Assembly: GCF_036588685.1 (NCBI RefSeq)
Contig: NC_086376.1
Span: forward strand, 27,565,930 to 27,629,929
Direction: 5' to 3'
Source of the DNA: Mytilus trossulus
Lineage: Eukaryota; Mollusca; Bivalvia; Mytilida; Mytilidae
DNA length: 64,000 bases
The translations under genes and the position numbers were made by a program. Of this stretch, positions 1 to 10,098 are shown in pieces (position 1 is the stretch's first letter; the number at the start of each line of letters is the position of its first letter). The notes beneath the pieces are model-generated. The model was not told the origin of the DNA and did not search any database. It saw only the letters and a list, made by a program, of their open reading frames with translations.

Positions 1-1375
1 GTGTTAGGATCAAGACTATCCCCATCATCATCAAACATTGTGAAGAAGATACCTACCTCTTCTAAAGTGTTAGGATCAAGACTATCCCCATCATCATACC
101 TACGTCTTCTAAAGTGTTAGGATCAAGACTATCCCCATCATCATCAAACATTGTGAAGAAGATACCTACCTCTTCTAAAGTGTTAGGATCAAGACTATCC
201 CCATCATCATCAAACCTTGTGAGGAAGATACCTACCTCTTCTAAAGTGTTAGGATCAAGACTATCCCCATCATCATACCTACGTCTTCTAAAGTGTTAGG
301 ATCAAGACTATCCCCATCATCATCAAACATTGTGAGGAAGATACCTACCTCTTCTAAAGTGTTAGGATCAAGACTATCCCCATCATCATCAAACCTTGTG
401 AGGAAGATACCTACCCCTTCTAAAGTGTTAGGATCAAGACTATCCCCATCATCATCAAACATTGTGAGGAAGATACCTACCTCTTCTAAAGTGTTAGGAT
501 CAAGACTATCCCCATCATCATACCTACGTCTTCTAAAGTGTTAGGATCAAGGCTATCCCCATCATCATCAAACATTGTGAGGAAGATACCTACCTCTTCT
601 AAAGTGTTAGGATCAAGACTATCCCCATCATCATACCTACGTCTTCTAAAGTGTTAGGATCAAGACTATCCCCATCATCATCAAACATTGTGAGGAAGAT
701 ACCTACCTCTTCTAAAGTGTTAGGATCAAGACTATCCCCATCATCATCAAACATTGTGAAGAAGATACCTACCTCTTCTAAAGTGTTAGGATCAAGACTA
801 TCCCCATCATCATCAAACATTGTGAAGAAGATACCTACCTCTTCTAAAGTGTTAGGATCAAGACTATCCCCATCATCATCAAACCTTGTGAGGAAGATAC
901 CTACCTCTTCTAAAGTGTTAGGATCAAGACTATCCCCATCATCATCAAACATTGTGAAGAAGATACCTACCTCTTCTAAAGTGTTAGGATCAAGACTATC
1001 CCCATCATCATCAAACCTTGTGAGGAAGATACCTACCTCTTCTAAAGTGTTAGGATCAAGACTATCCCCATCATCATCAAACATTGTGAAGAAGATACCT
1101 ACCTCTTCTAAAGTGTTAGGATCAAGACTATCCCCATCATCATCAAACCTTGTGAAGAAGATACCTACCTCTTCTAAAGTGTTAGGATCAAGACTATCCC
1201 CATCATCATCAAACATTGTGAAGAAGATACCTACCTCTTCTAAAGTGTTAGGATCAAGACTATCCCCATCATCATACCTACCTCTTCTAAAGTGTTAGGA
1301 TCAAGACTATCCCCATCATCATACCTACCTCTTCTAAAGTGTTAGGATCAAGACTATCCCCATCATCATCAAACA
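1..1375. repeat. Tandem array of 66-bp and 47-bp units made from an exon-intron junction
   Basis: Unit starts (GTGTTAGGATC) fall at 1, 67, 114, 180, 246, 293, 359, 425, 491, 538, 604, 651, 717, 783, 849, 915, 981, 1047, 1113, 1179, 1245, 1292 and 1339. That is sixteen 66-bp units, six 47-bp units lacking 19 bp, and the parent junction. On the minus strand every unit holds the end of the exon (FDDDGDSLDPNTLEE), the donor GTAGGTATC (GTAGGTATG after short units) and the first intron bases. The array runs past the left edge. Units differ by few bases (AACATT/AACCTT, GAAG/GAGG), so it is young or homogenised. Confidence 0.95.
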
Positions 1376-1435
1376 TTGTATCCCATGATGCATCTTCATC
1401 AGACTGAACAGGCTTTTTCTCTGCTACAGCTGATT
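1329..1435 (-). CDS. R3HCC1L: R3HCC1L-like exon, SWDTMFDDDGDSLDP block
   Basis: The acceptor CTTTTTAG ends at 1436. The exon encodes SAVAEKKPVQSDEDASWD, then TMFDDDGDSLDPNTLEE, and ends GAAGAG|GTAGGTAT at 1329, exactly 35 whole codons in. Its last part is the seed of the tandem array to the left, so dozens of identical donors follow. If the first donor were skipped, the frame would stop within about 15 codons, in the first short array unit. Confidence 0.75.
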
Positions 1436-4400
1436 CTAAAAAGACAGATTTAACCATAACAAAAGGTAAATTCTATCAATTTATCATAATGTGTAAAATG
1501 TCTGTGGACTATGGCCTGTTTGTATAAATCATTGAAATTCTATAGTTATCTCTATAATACTTTTAAGCCTTATGAGGGTTTCCTTTTCTTAATTTTATTC
1601 ATTGAATTTATGAAATAATTTCCTATCAACCAATCATTCAAACTCTTACATTAATTTTCTTTATAAACATCCCAAACTTCATACCTATTTATTATCTTAT
1701 ATAAATGATTGTAACAAACAACCGCCTCTTTCAAATCTGAAATTTATACTGCAAGTGTTACCTACTTCCGTTTTGTATATTGAGCAGAAGAAAAACAGAA
1801 AAAAAAGTATGGGTGAATCATGCAGTGTCACAAGCATTCACTATATAGCTTAAACAAATTACAAGCAAGAGAAATTTGAATTTAATGTTGTAATTAAAGA
1901 CCTATTTCTTGTTGATCTATTTCCACTGACTCCGCAGGACTGTCTAGTTTCTTTTTCAATTTATTCTTTCCTTTTCCAGTTTTCTTTTTTCCTGACTTCT
2001 TCCTATAATCATCCTTTTCTTCACTTTCTGCCCTTTCTCTTTCTGCAGTTGATTCATTTGTCTCGTCTGTGTACAAATCCCAACCAAATGCTGCTAGTTT
2101 ATCATTACGGACGATGACTTTGGAAGAATTCTTAACCTTTTTTTCATCTTTTTCAGGTTTTTCTGAGGTCTTACTTTCAACATTTGTTGTCTTTTTTGCT
2201 TTAGGTGCTGAACATGTTGATTCTTCATGTGAACCTGAATCCGAATCTTCATTGTCCCAAGAATCAGGCACTTCAGACTTTGAATGATTACTTTGACCAT
2301 CGGAAACAGATTGCAAACTTTTTTCGTCCTTTTCACTTCCCAGCTGGTCTGATGAATCTTTCTTTGAACAGGCATCCAGTACTGTTTTATCATGTGACCT
2401 TGTTACTTCACCCGATTGGACAGATTGTGTACTAGCACCTGAATCATGGGATATTGAAATACACTCCTCTGTTCTGTTAATTTCTGAAGATATTACAGTG
2501 TCATTTGATATCAAATTGTCACTTTGTTCATGTTGTTCTGGTGCACCATCATTGGAGATTGTGATATCATCAGAAATGTCACTATTTACAATGTTCCCTG
2601 AATTGTCATGATTGTTGGAATGTTCATTATTTTCTATAGAATCTTGTATATTTGTCTGATTGTTAGTATTTGATTGATTTCCACCTAATGTTTGTTCCCT
2701 TAATAAATCTGAAGACTCAGTATCTAATTTGTCATGAACTTTAGCACTAACATTTTCCGTATCATGTTCTGATTTAACTATATTCTGACATATATGTACA
2801 TCATCATTTGTTTCTGGTCGAAGAGATATATCAGGGTTCAAATGTTCAGAAGTTTTACATACACTTAATTTTGTGTCCTCAATTTTGAATGACGAGACAT
2901 CTTGAACTAGTTCCTCTTCATTCTTGCAACATGTATCCATTTCAGTGTCTATATTATGTGTATCAGCATTGTCAGCATCCCATTGATCCCCATCAGAGCC
3001 TCTCTCTGAACTCTCACTCAATGATTGGCCTTTCTCTTGCTCCCTCCTCCTCCCTGGAGGCATGTAAACCTGAGCTGTTCTACTTTTTCTTGGTTTAGTT
3101 TGTACAGGCTTTATATCTGAACTAGTCAGGTTTTTCTCAATATCATCAGTCTTATCATGTGATTCTGTAGTACCACCATGTGGCTTTTTGAGCTCAGATA
3201 TTGTTAATTGGTCACATTCAGAAGAATTGCTCTGAAGACTTTGACTCTCTTCTGATTGAGAATTGCCACAACTACTTTCTTGAGATCTCCGTCCCCTTGG
3301 AACATAAAGTTGAACTTCTGGCTTTTTCCCCCTACCTTTGGACCTGCAAAAATAACATTGCATTTTTCATTTTTGATTTGATTTATAGTATAGTGTTATC
3401 AAAGAGATATGTCTCATCTTTTTTTGTAATTTTGATTACACAAATGTTGAAATTACAATAGGAATTATTTTACATGTAATTATGCAAATATAAAAGTCGA
3501 TGAAAATCTCCATGGAAATAAGATATGCCAATGCCAATACAACTGCATACCAAATACCATTGACTTATCATGTTATTCCTTTCAAACAAACCTAAACACC
3601 AACATTAACTTGTAAACTATGAGAAATTCGGTCAATGAACCATGATAAGAGGGTGTGGCTATATAATCTTGATAAAAACGATACTTGCAAATGCCAATAA
3701 ATTAAAATACCAAATATAATTGACCTAACATAAGCATGTCATCTGATCTAATCACAAACTAAAACATGTAGACTAAGCAAAATTTTTGTGAAGTCAATAG
3801 ACCAAGAATGAGGGGCAAATATTCGCCATGGAACTGAAGTGTTTTGCTTATACAACTGAATACCAATTTAAAACATTGGCCTACTACTTGTGGTTCACTG
3901 TAAACTGAACATATCACAAACTTATACATGTAAACTGATTAAAAGTTGCAAAGTCAATACACCATGATTGAGGGGGCTTGGCCAAATAATCTCCATGTAA
4001 ATGAGGTGTGCCAATCAAATGCCTATATAACTGCATACCAAATATCATTGATTTACCACTTGTGGTTCACCATAAACTAGACTTAATCACAAACTAACAC
4101 ATTGTCTGAAGCCAGGGCTGACCACTATCCTGCCGGATACAGCATACCTATCCTATACCTCGCTTTTTGACTCTGTCAAGGAGAGACAATAAAACGAATG
4201 TAATTCTAAATACCGATAGATTCTTACCTGCTAGACCAGTTCAACAATAGTACAGAAAAAGCATCATATTTATTACCTCTATATACTGAGCTATTGTGCA
4301 ATTCAATGTTATAACCCAGAGAATTGAACTAATACATTTTACTAAATAAAAGTATAATTTAAAGGGGTGTTTACATTGACTATCCATGAGAGTCTCATTG

Positions 4401-6049
4401 TCAGGTATAAATATTTTCTAAATATCTTAAATGTTATCATTAATCATGTGTTTATTACCTTTGAGGTTCTGGTTTGCTGTTATGATGTTCAGAATCTGGT
4501 ATCCCTGACTGTCTTACACCTACTGGTGATATTCCTGGACTATCTCCATCCTTTACTCTTCCCCTGGCCCTACCCCTACCCACTGAGGGTTTGGGGTTAG
4601 ACATACAGATACCTAAGTTTGATGATTTACTGAAAAATAGTAATATAATTATTATCTTGATGTGCTACTGTCAAAATGTTTTTTTTTATTTCATGTTGTA
4701 TTTTTCATTTAAAAATATCTGTTATTAGGCAGTTAAAATTTTACAGTAGTCAATTGTTATTCTTGACACTGATACAACTTTTTTCATTTCGATAAGTTTG
4801 TGACCTTGACGTTCTCCTCAGACATTTAACAAAATTCATGAAACATCTTCTGATTATGGCAACAATAGCATCAAGCATCAATAATATTCTTCATAGAATT
4901 CAAACATTCTAAATAAGGCACTGATTTATTCTATTTCATTTTACCATATCTTGAGTCTGAGCAGGAGTGTTAAATTTATAATATAAAACTTACAAGATGT
5001 GTGGTATAATTGCCAATGAGACAACTATCTGCCAGTGACTAAATAACATAGAAGTTAAAACATCTATAGATCTCCAATGTCCATTTTGATTGTAAGCCTT
5101 GTTCAAATACTGATGATGTAAATTTTATTGTGACATAAACAGGTGTAATTTGCAACCAGATGTTGAGCAAGTAACAATCAACCAATCAAGCATCAAGCTG
5201 CATTCAAGTATGTGTACTTAGTTGCACTAAATATAAATAGTGCTTTTAAAAAATTTAAGAATAAATACAGTTTTTATTACTTCTACATGGTCTTCATGTA
5301 ATAAAAATGACAAAGTATTCTTTACCCGATAAAATCTTTCTGGTCACAAATAACAAGTCTCCTGCGTATTCCTTGTCCAATGGAAAAACTTTTCAATTCT
5401 TTATATTCCTCTGTGCATTTATGGGCTAGAAATCTGTGGAAACTGTTAAATGGTGGAAAGATCAACACACTGAAAACAAAAGAATACTTGATTAGTTACA
5501 TTCTACCCATAGATCAATGGGGAAATTAAATTTCTCTTTAATTAGAACTTTCCTTGTACTGTTGCACTATTTTATTTTTAATTTTTTTTATAAATAGAAA
5601 TTTTTATTTTGAAAGGGCTATACATGTACTTTGGATTAATATTTTCATGGATTGAGGAAAACTTGCTTTTTTCTTGGATATTTGACAACGTCTGCATTGA
5701 GGGCCTGTTGGTGACCTTTTGCTGTTGTTTTTATCTGTGGTCGGGTTGTTGTCTCTTTGATACATTCCCCATTTCCATTCTCATTTTTATACAAGAAAAT
5801 ACTAGAGAATTTGTAAAATATGTTTAAAACCTGATTTGCCTGTACCCACATATAGCCATGAAACAACTTTCAACTTAAACTAATTGGTGAAATAAAAGAA
5901 GTATTCAGATTGCAAATTTAAATTGTTTATATCTTACCTTTTTTTTGTACCACTTTGTATATATTTCTTTAAATCTGTGTAAATATTTTCTATAAATATT
6001 TCCTCCAACGGACTTAAATATCTACTTTCAAAGTAGGAAGCCAGATCTA
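1329..6049 (-). CDS. R3HCC1L: R3HCC1/R3HCC1L-like protein, R3H domain (partial, 3' part outside window)
   Basis: Minus-strand gene built from exons 6049-5938, 5469-5326, 4629-4459, 3343-1902 and 1435-1329. All have GT/AG borders and compatible phases. The product has an R3H nucleic-acid-binding domain (FPPFNSFHRFLAHK through SIGQGIRRRLVI), then an RG-rich stretch, then two short motifs (VQLYVPRGRR and AQVYMPPGRR), a long Ser/Asp/Asn-rich disordered region, a Lys-rich stretch and the family block DASWDTMFDDDGDSLDP. Vertebrate R3HCC1L proteins share the LYVP..RR motif and an ESWESMFNDDGDCLDP-like block, as I recall them. The cellular role is poorly known; the LYVP motif resembles exon-junction-complex binding motifs, which is inference. 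The first exon is not found and the C-terminal exons lie left of position 1. R3HCC1 is the alternative paralogue name. Confidence 0.8.
1436..1901 (-). other. Intron of R3HCC1L-like gene
   Basis: AT-rich sequence between the exons at 1902 and 1435. I see no further coding sequence or recognisable element. Confidence 0.6.
1902..3343 (-). CDS. R3HCC1L: R3HCC1L-like large exon: paired LYVP motifs and disordered region
   Basis: This 1,442-nt exon (1 + 480 codons + 1) begins after TTTTTGCAG. It carries KKPEVQLYVPRGRRSQ near its start and TAQVYMPPGRRREQ about 85 codons later. The middle is Ser/Asp/Asn/Glu-rich with no obvious fold. The end has a conserved-looking NDKLAAFGWDLYTDE and a Lys-rich tail KKKTGKGKNKLKKK. 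The frame continues to a stop at 1894. Splicing at 1902 (ATAG|GTCTTT, a weak donor) joins in phase to the next exon and restores the family C-terminal block, so I prefer the spliced reading. Confidence 0.8.
3344..4458 (-). other. Intron of R3HCC1L-like gene with degenerate internal repeats
   Basis: It contains loosely repeated segments of roughly 150-170 bp with phrases such as CTGCATACCAAAT, CACAAACTAA and AGTCAATACACCATGA around 3540-4080. This fits an old, decayed tandem-core repeat. No coding sequence seen. Confidence 0.5.
4459..4629 (-). CDS. R3HCC1L: R3HCC1L-like exon, RG-rich linker
   Basis: It is 171 nt, acceptor TTTTTCAG, donor AAAG|GTAATA. It encodes MSNPKPSVGRGRARGR followed by a Ser/Pro/Gly-rich segment. 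The GRGRARGR stretch looks like an RNA-binding or arginine-methylation tail. Phases fit both neighbours. Confidence 0.75.
4990..5060. repeat. Fragment of SINE-like family B
   Basis: The phrase GTGGTATAATTGCCAATGAGA with ACAACTATC matches the longer copies at 60801, 61299 and, inverted, 40330. Only the 5' part is present here. Confidence 0.5.
5326..5469 (-). CDS. R3HCC1L: R3HCC1L-like exon, R3H domain
   Basis: It encodes VLIFPPFNSFHRFLAHK, then TEEYKELKSFSIGQGIRRRLVI. The arginine and the histidine three residues later (R..AH) fit the R3H core. Acceptor TTTTCAG and donor CGG|GTAAAG leave phase 2, matching the next exon. Confidence 0.85.
5640..5795. repeat. Interspersed repeat family A
   Basis: GCCTGTTGGTGACCTT, TCGGGTTGTTGTCTCTTTGA and ATTCCCCATTTCCATTCT recur in the same order near 15955 and 46498. 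It begins with a short fold-back-like segment (TTTTCATGGATTGAGGAAAA). Family identity unknown to me. Confidence 0.65.
5938..6049 (-). CDS. R3HCC1L: R3HCC1L-like exon, N-terminal to R3H
   Basis: It reads DLASYFESRYLSPLEEIF then a helix ending SGTKK, just before the R3H exon. The donor AAAG|GTAAGA is at 5937. The acceptor is ambiguous: TTGAG gives a start at 6049, GAGTAG gives 6046; both leave the same phase. An in-frame TGA lies just upstream, so the start codon must be in an earlier exon that I could not locate. Confidence 0.72.
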
Positions 6050-6217
6050 CTCAATTAAATTTGTATACTTGAAGTCACCTTTCCATGATCACTGCAATAA
6101 ACAAACATTTAAAAAAACATATATAAAACAATAAATTTTGCATGTACATGTTTTTACAATATCCTAAATATCAAATACATGAAGAAGAGAGTACAAAATG
6201 TAAATATACTGAACAAG

Positions 6218-6530
6218 GAGGCTAAAAAATTTACTCCTTCATACTGTACATAGCATAATTAGAATTCATCTATGAGGCTAAACATTTACTCATTCATACT
6301 GTAGCATAATTGGAATTCATCTATGAGGCTAAACATTTACTCATTCATACTGTAGCATAATTAGAATTCATCAGTGAGGCTAAACATTTACTCATTCATA
6401 CTGTAGCATAATTAGAATTCATCAGTGAGGCTAAACATTTACTCATTCATACTGTAGCACAATAAGAATTCATCTATAAGGCTAAAAATTTACCTCTTCA
6501 TACTGTAGCATAATTACAATTCATCTATTG
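6218..6530. repeat. 51-bp tandem array, about 6 copies
   Basis: GAGGCTAAACATTTACTCAT units start at 6218, 6274, 6325, 6376, 6427 and 6478. The first spacing is 56 bp and the others 51 bp. It lies upstream of the known R3HCC1L exons. Confidence 0.9.
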
Positions 6531-7190
6531 TAAATTTTGGGTTTTTTTTGTATTCATTTATCATTGCCAATGTAGATTGAGGGACAAACATTCAAAATTA
6601 AAGTTGTATAAAACAAGTGTCTTGAATTTAAATGTATGAAATATTGAACCAATCCTGCTTATATAACTAAGTATATTAACTAAGTCTTGCATGCTCTATC
6701 TAAAATTTATAACATATCCACAATTACTATTTCATTCAGTGGTTGTTGTTCTGCTAATGTTACTCCATGTACAAATGGCACATTATATAGCAGAACTGAA
6801 ATTATAGGATTAACTCCATCTAGGACTCATATTAATGATATATGAATTTATCCCAGTTGTTATGGCAGCTTCTTTTCATTCTTTTTGAACATGTTGAAAA
6901 CTTCCTGTATAATAAACAGCAAAATGTCTGAAGTATGTAGGTAAAGGTAATAGATTTGGCCAGATTGCTAGCTATAGCTAACTGAACAATGAAATCAGTA
7001 TTAGCCAATTGCAAGGTACAATGTACCACCTTCTTTTGGGCGGAAACAATACATGTAGTTAGACACAGAACCAATCAGAAGAAGGAGCAAAATATAAATA
7101 TTGTGAAACCAGTTTTACAAGCGAGTTAAAAATATGTTTTCAGGTTAAAAGTGTGTTTGATTTTTCAATTTCAGGTGAGCAGGGAAATCC
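6531..7190. other. Non-coding stretch upstream of R3HCC1L-like exons
   Basis: AT-rich, no exon with convincing splice sites or protein similarity. A first exon of the minus-strand gene may lie anywhere between 6050 and about 9800. Confidence 0.4.
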
Positions 7191-7199
7191 ATGGATTTT

Positions 7200-7430
7200 T
7201 TTAATAATTTGTCCAAATGTAGTTTTTTTTATCGTTGGTTTTCCTGTTTGAATGGTTTTACACTAACAATTTTGGGGCCCTTTATAGCATGTTGTTCGGT
7301 GTGAGCCAAGGCTCAGTGTTGAAGGCCGTACATTGACCTATAATGGTTTACTTTTTTATAAATTGTTATTTGGATGGAGAGTTGTCTCATTGGCACTCAC
7401 ACCACATCTTCCTATATCTATTTATCCTTC
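7200..7430 (-). repeat. SINE-like family B, inverted copy
   Basis: TGAAGGCCGTACATTGACCTA and GAGTTGTCTCATTGGCACTC with ACCACATCTTCC are the reverse complement of the copies at 60801-61500. Confidence 0.6.
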
Positions 7431-7491
7431 TTTTTTAAAACTAATAACAAACAGTAAGGATCACCAGATTTGTTTTTCACGCTACAGGTTA

Positions 7492-8154
7492 GGTAGCACT
7501 CCACAGTTAGAAAATAAAATTAAAAATGAGCCCCAAAATGTTTTATCATCTCCTATTCCTGGATTTCTAATACATTAACCTAACTGTTTGTGTTGTACAT
7601 GTGCATATGTATGTAATCAGTATCTTCCATAGATTTGATTTTCAAAAGTTAATAGGGTGAAAATAAATTCCTTTTATCTGTATCCATGGCAACATTCTGC
7701 ATTTATTTCCAATAAAATATGGCAAAAAGGGGGGTGAACATGTCTCAATTCCCCCCAAAATTTGGATCAAACTAGAATTTCAATGCCTTTGAGTGATACC
7801 TTTTTAGAAACTGTTTTCCTAAATCTTCCTAATGATCAAATAAAAAATGGGTGTCTTTCGCCTCATTTTTTCGTAAAATCCAATCACAAAGTTCGTGCGA
7901 TAAAAAGTTGGAAAAAAACATTGCAATAATTGCCGGACCAATGTATGGTAGGGACATGCAAATACGGACTGTCATACAGAAAACAGCCTATATTACATAC
8001 ATTACATAACCTTGATAATCATATAAACCCAATACAAAGGCTATTTTAATACTCAGCTATCCAAAAATGATTTTTATTGCACACTAGCTCTCATATTTGA
8101 AAAATCCACAGGGGCCAAAATGCGAAACTACACACCTAACTGTGGAGTGCTACC
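7492..8154. mobile_element. 663-bp MITE with perfect 19-bp TIRs and TTA target duplication
   Basis: The left end GGTAGCACTCCACAGTTAG (7492-7510) is exactly inverted at 8136-8154. TTA flanks both ends (7489-7491 and 8155-8157). A 3-bp TTA duplication is typical of PIF/Harbinger elements; the family call is inference. No transposase ORF is present, so it is non-autonomous. An internal 16-mer (ATGGGTGTCTTTCGCC, 7847-7862) recurs inside the element at 15153. Confidence 0.88.
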
Positions 8155-9872
8155 TTATGCAAAATTGTCAGATTTTGTATCGATTATGCATGGAAAATCC
8201 AATTTTATGTGATAAAAAAAAACTACACCATAGAATTTTAAGATAAAATGTGAGGATTATCTCTTATAACATGCTTATAGATTATGTTTGATTTTGCTAT
8301 GTAATGTTATGGGGAGTACTACAGAAGATGTAAAAATAAAATTAATCTGGTCAAATTTTTGAGATGTTCCTCTTACCATGCTTTTGAAAAAAATGTATTG
8401 TAATGTTTTTATTAAAACCTCATTGACAAATCAAGCACACCTTCAAATGCTTGACACCATATTTCAAATTTAGATTGAAAAAACGTTTCTAACCTGGTTT
8501 CACAATGTGTGTACATGTGCACTGTCCTTACTTTTGAATGGTTCTCTTCTTAAATATAATAATTTTATGCTGCCTAAATGAGGGTTATACCTTAACTAAT
8601 AATCATTCAAATGATGGTTCACTATAGCCAGTATTAAAGCAAGCAAGCAAGCTCACCTGGCAAAGATATTACTTTTACTAAGTTGGGAACAACCTACCAA
8701 ATGGGGAATGATTCCCCATAGTGAAAAGACACATTTTTATTTTAAGAAATTCCAAATAATTACACAAATAAGGGATTGTTACTCATTTAGAGGGTTATCC
8801 TCAACCTGTTTACCAACACACTCAAATCAATTTGCTGTTTGAATGCAAGTCTCAGTCACACTTTATGATTCTTACGACTTTCATTGATAGGACTATTCCT
8901 GATTAGAACTCATCAAGATCCTGTGATTTGTGGTTAGAAATCTATAATAAACATTGTTTGATAATCATGACAACAATAAGATATGGTCTCGGATATGGTT
9001 TAGCATAAGCACCCTGGCTATCCCATTCTCAATCTTGAATACACCTTATCACAATTTGTCCTCCGTACCATGATTACTGGACATTAAAAAAAATCGATGT
9101 CATAAAAGAAAACATCTGACGCCACAAGTCAAAATTATTGTTGTATGACTTCAAAAGTTCAAGCCGGACAGATTCTCTGGTCAAGCGTAACAGATTTCAG
9201 AATAGCAATAACTTAGCCTTAAGGCTGTTAGGTGTAATTTGTGATGATTTGTACCTTTTCGCAACATAAAAAGACCCAACATGTCATGATTGTGCTGATA
9301 ATGAAGGTTGCAATATTAGTTACAAGAATATTTGTTTTCACTGTGCAGTCATATTTAATAATTTGCTTCTACAAGTTCCTAGGCATGCATTTTGGTTTTT
9401 TTTATATTCAACTATTCAAATCCTTGGTTTGGATATATGTTTCATCATTTAATGCTAATAAGGTTGCAATGTCAATGGTTTATCTTCCCCTTTTAAAGAT
9501 CTGTGTAATACTTCACCTCATATAAACATGAAATATTTCAAAAAAGCTGCCAAACACCTAAAGTACAAACAATAAACTGGAAGTTCTGCTGTCTCCGTCA
9601 ACGTTTTGTTTTTAGTTTCTTACTGACCTTTGTTTACTTCCGGTTGAATGGCAGCTTTGTAAAGTTGACAAAGTTGTCTTTCGTCAGATAAAATGGGGGA
9701 ATTTGCCATTTACCAGACCTTACTTCTGCATTAAATGATGCATTATAGTGAAATCTAAATTGTCTACAAAAACTGTCATTTAATATTGTTGTCTTTGTAA
9801 TCAAATTTTCTGTAAAGTTTAATGTAGACGTGTCACTTAATATTTTGACATTTGTTCCCGCCATATATAACA
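8155..9872. other. Intergenic region between R3HCC1L-like gene and RNF103
   Basis: No supported exon. The final few hundred bases must hold the RNF103 promoter and 5' UTR. The reading frame on the opposite strand over 9634-9873 has no recognisable domain. I see no convincing TATA box. Confidence 0.4.
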
Positions 9873-10098
9873 ATGTTCATCAAGCTGATATTGTTTCTTG
9901 TATACATTGTTATACTATTTCTGCTGACACGTATACTTGAAACTTTAACATGGATTGAAATGGGTAATCTGTCACGCAGACTCCTTGACCCAATGACCAT
10001 GTCTGTCATGAAACTTAAGGCCTTGCTAGACCAAAGAGGGATCAGTTATGAAGGAGCAATAGAGAAACAAGAGCTTGCTGAATTAGTTGAATCATCAG
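9873..10098 (+). CDS. RNF103: RNF103 exon 1
   Basis: It begins at the ATG of MFIKLIL. An upstream in-frame ATG at 9852 would add MFPPYIT before the anchor. I chose 9873 because the hydrophobic anchor then starts the protein as in vertebrates. It ends TCATCAG|GTTATA, phase 1. Confidence 0.9.

Noticed and set aside
599..1298. Protein-coding repeats (205 and 215 aa frames on both strands)
   Set aside because: The frames follow from the 66-bp period being a multiple of three. The 47-bp units break them, and the donor sites explain the array better as junction duplication.
1..1375. CRISPR array
   Set aside because: Direct repeats without unique spacers; units are contiguous and derive from a gene exon in a eukaryotic context.
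9634..9873. Minus-strand 79-aa frame opposite the RNF103 start
   Set aside because: No domain, no splice support, antisense to the promoter and first codon of RNF103.
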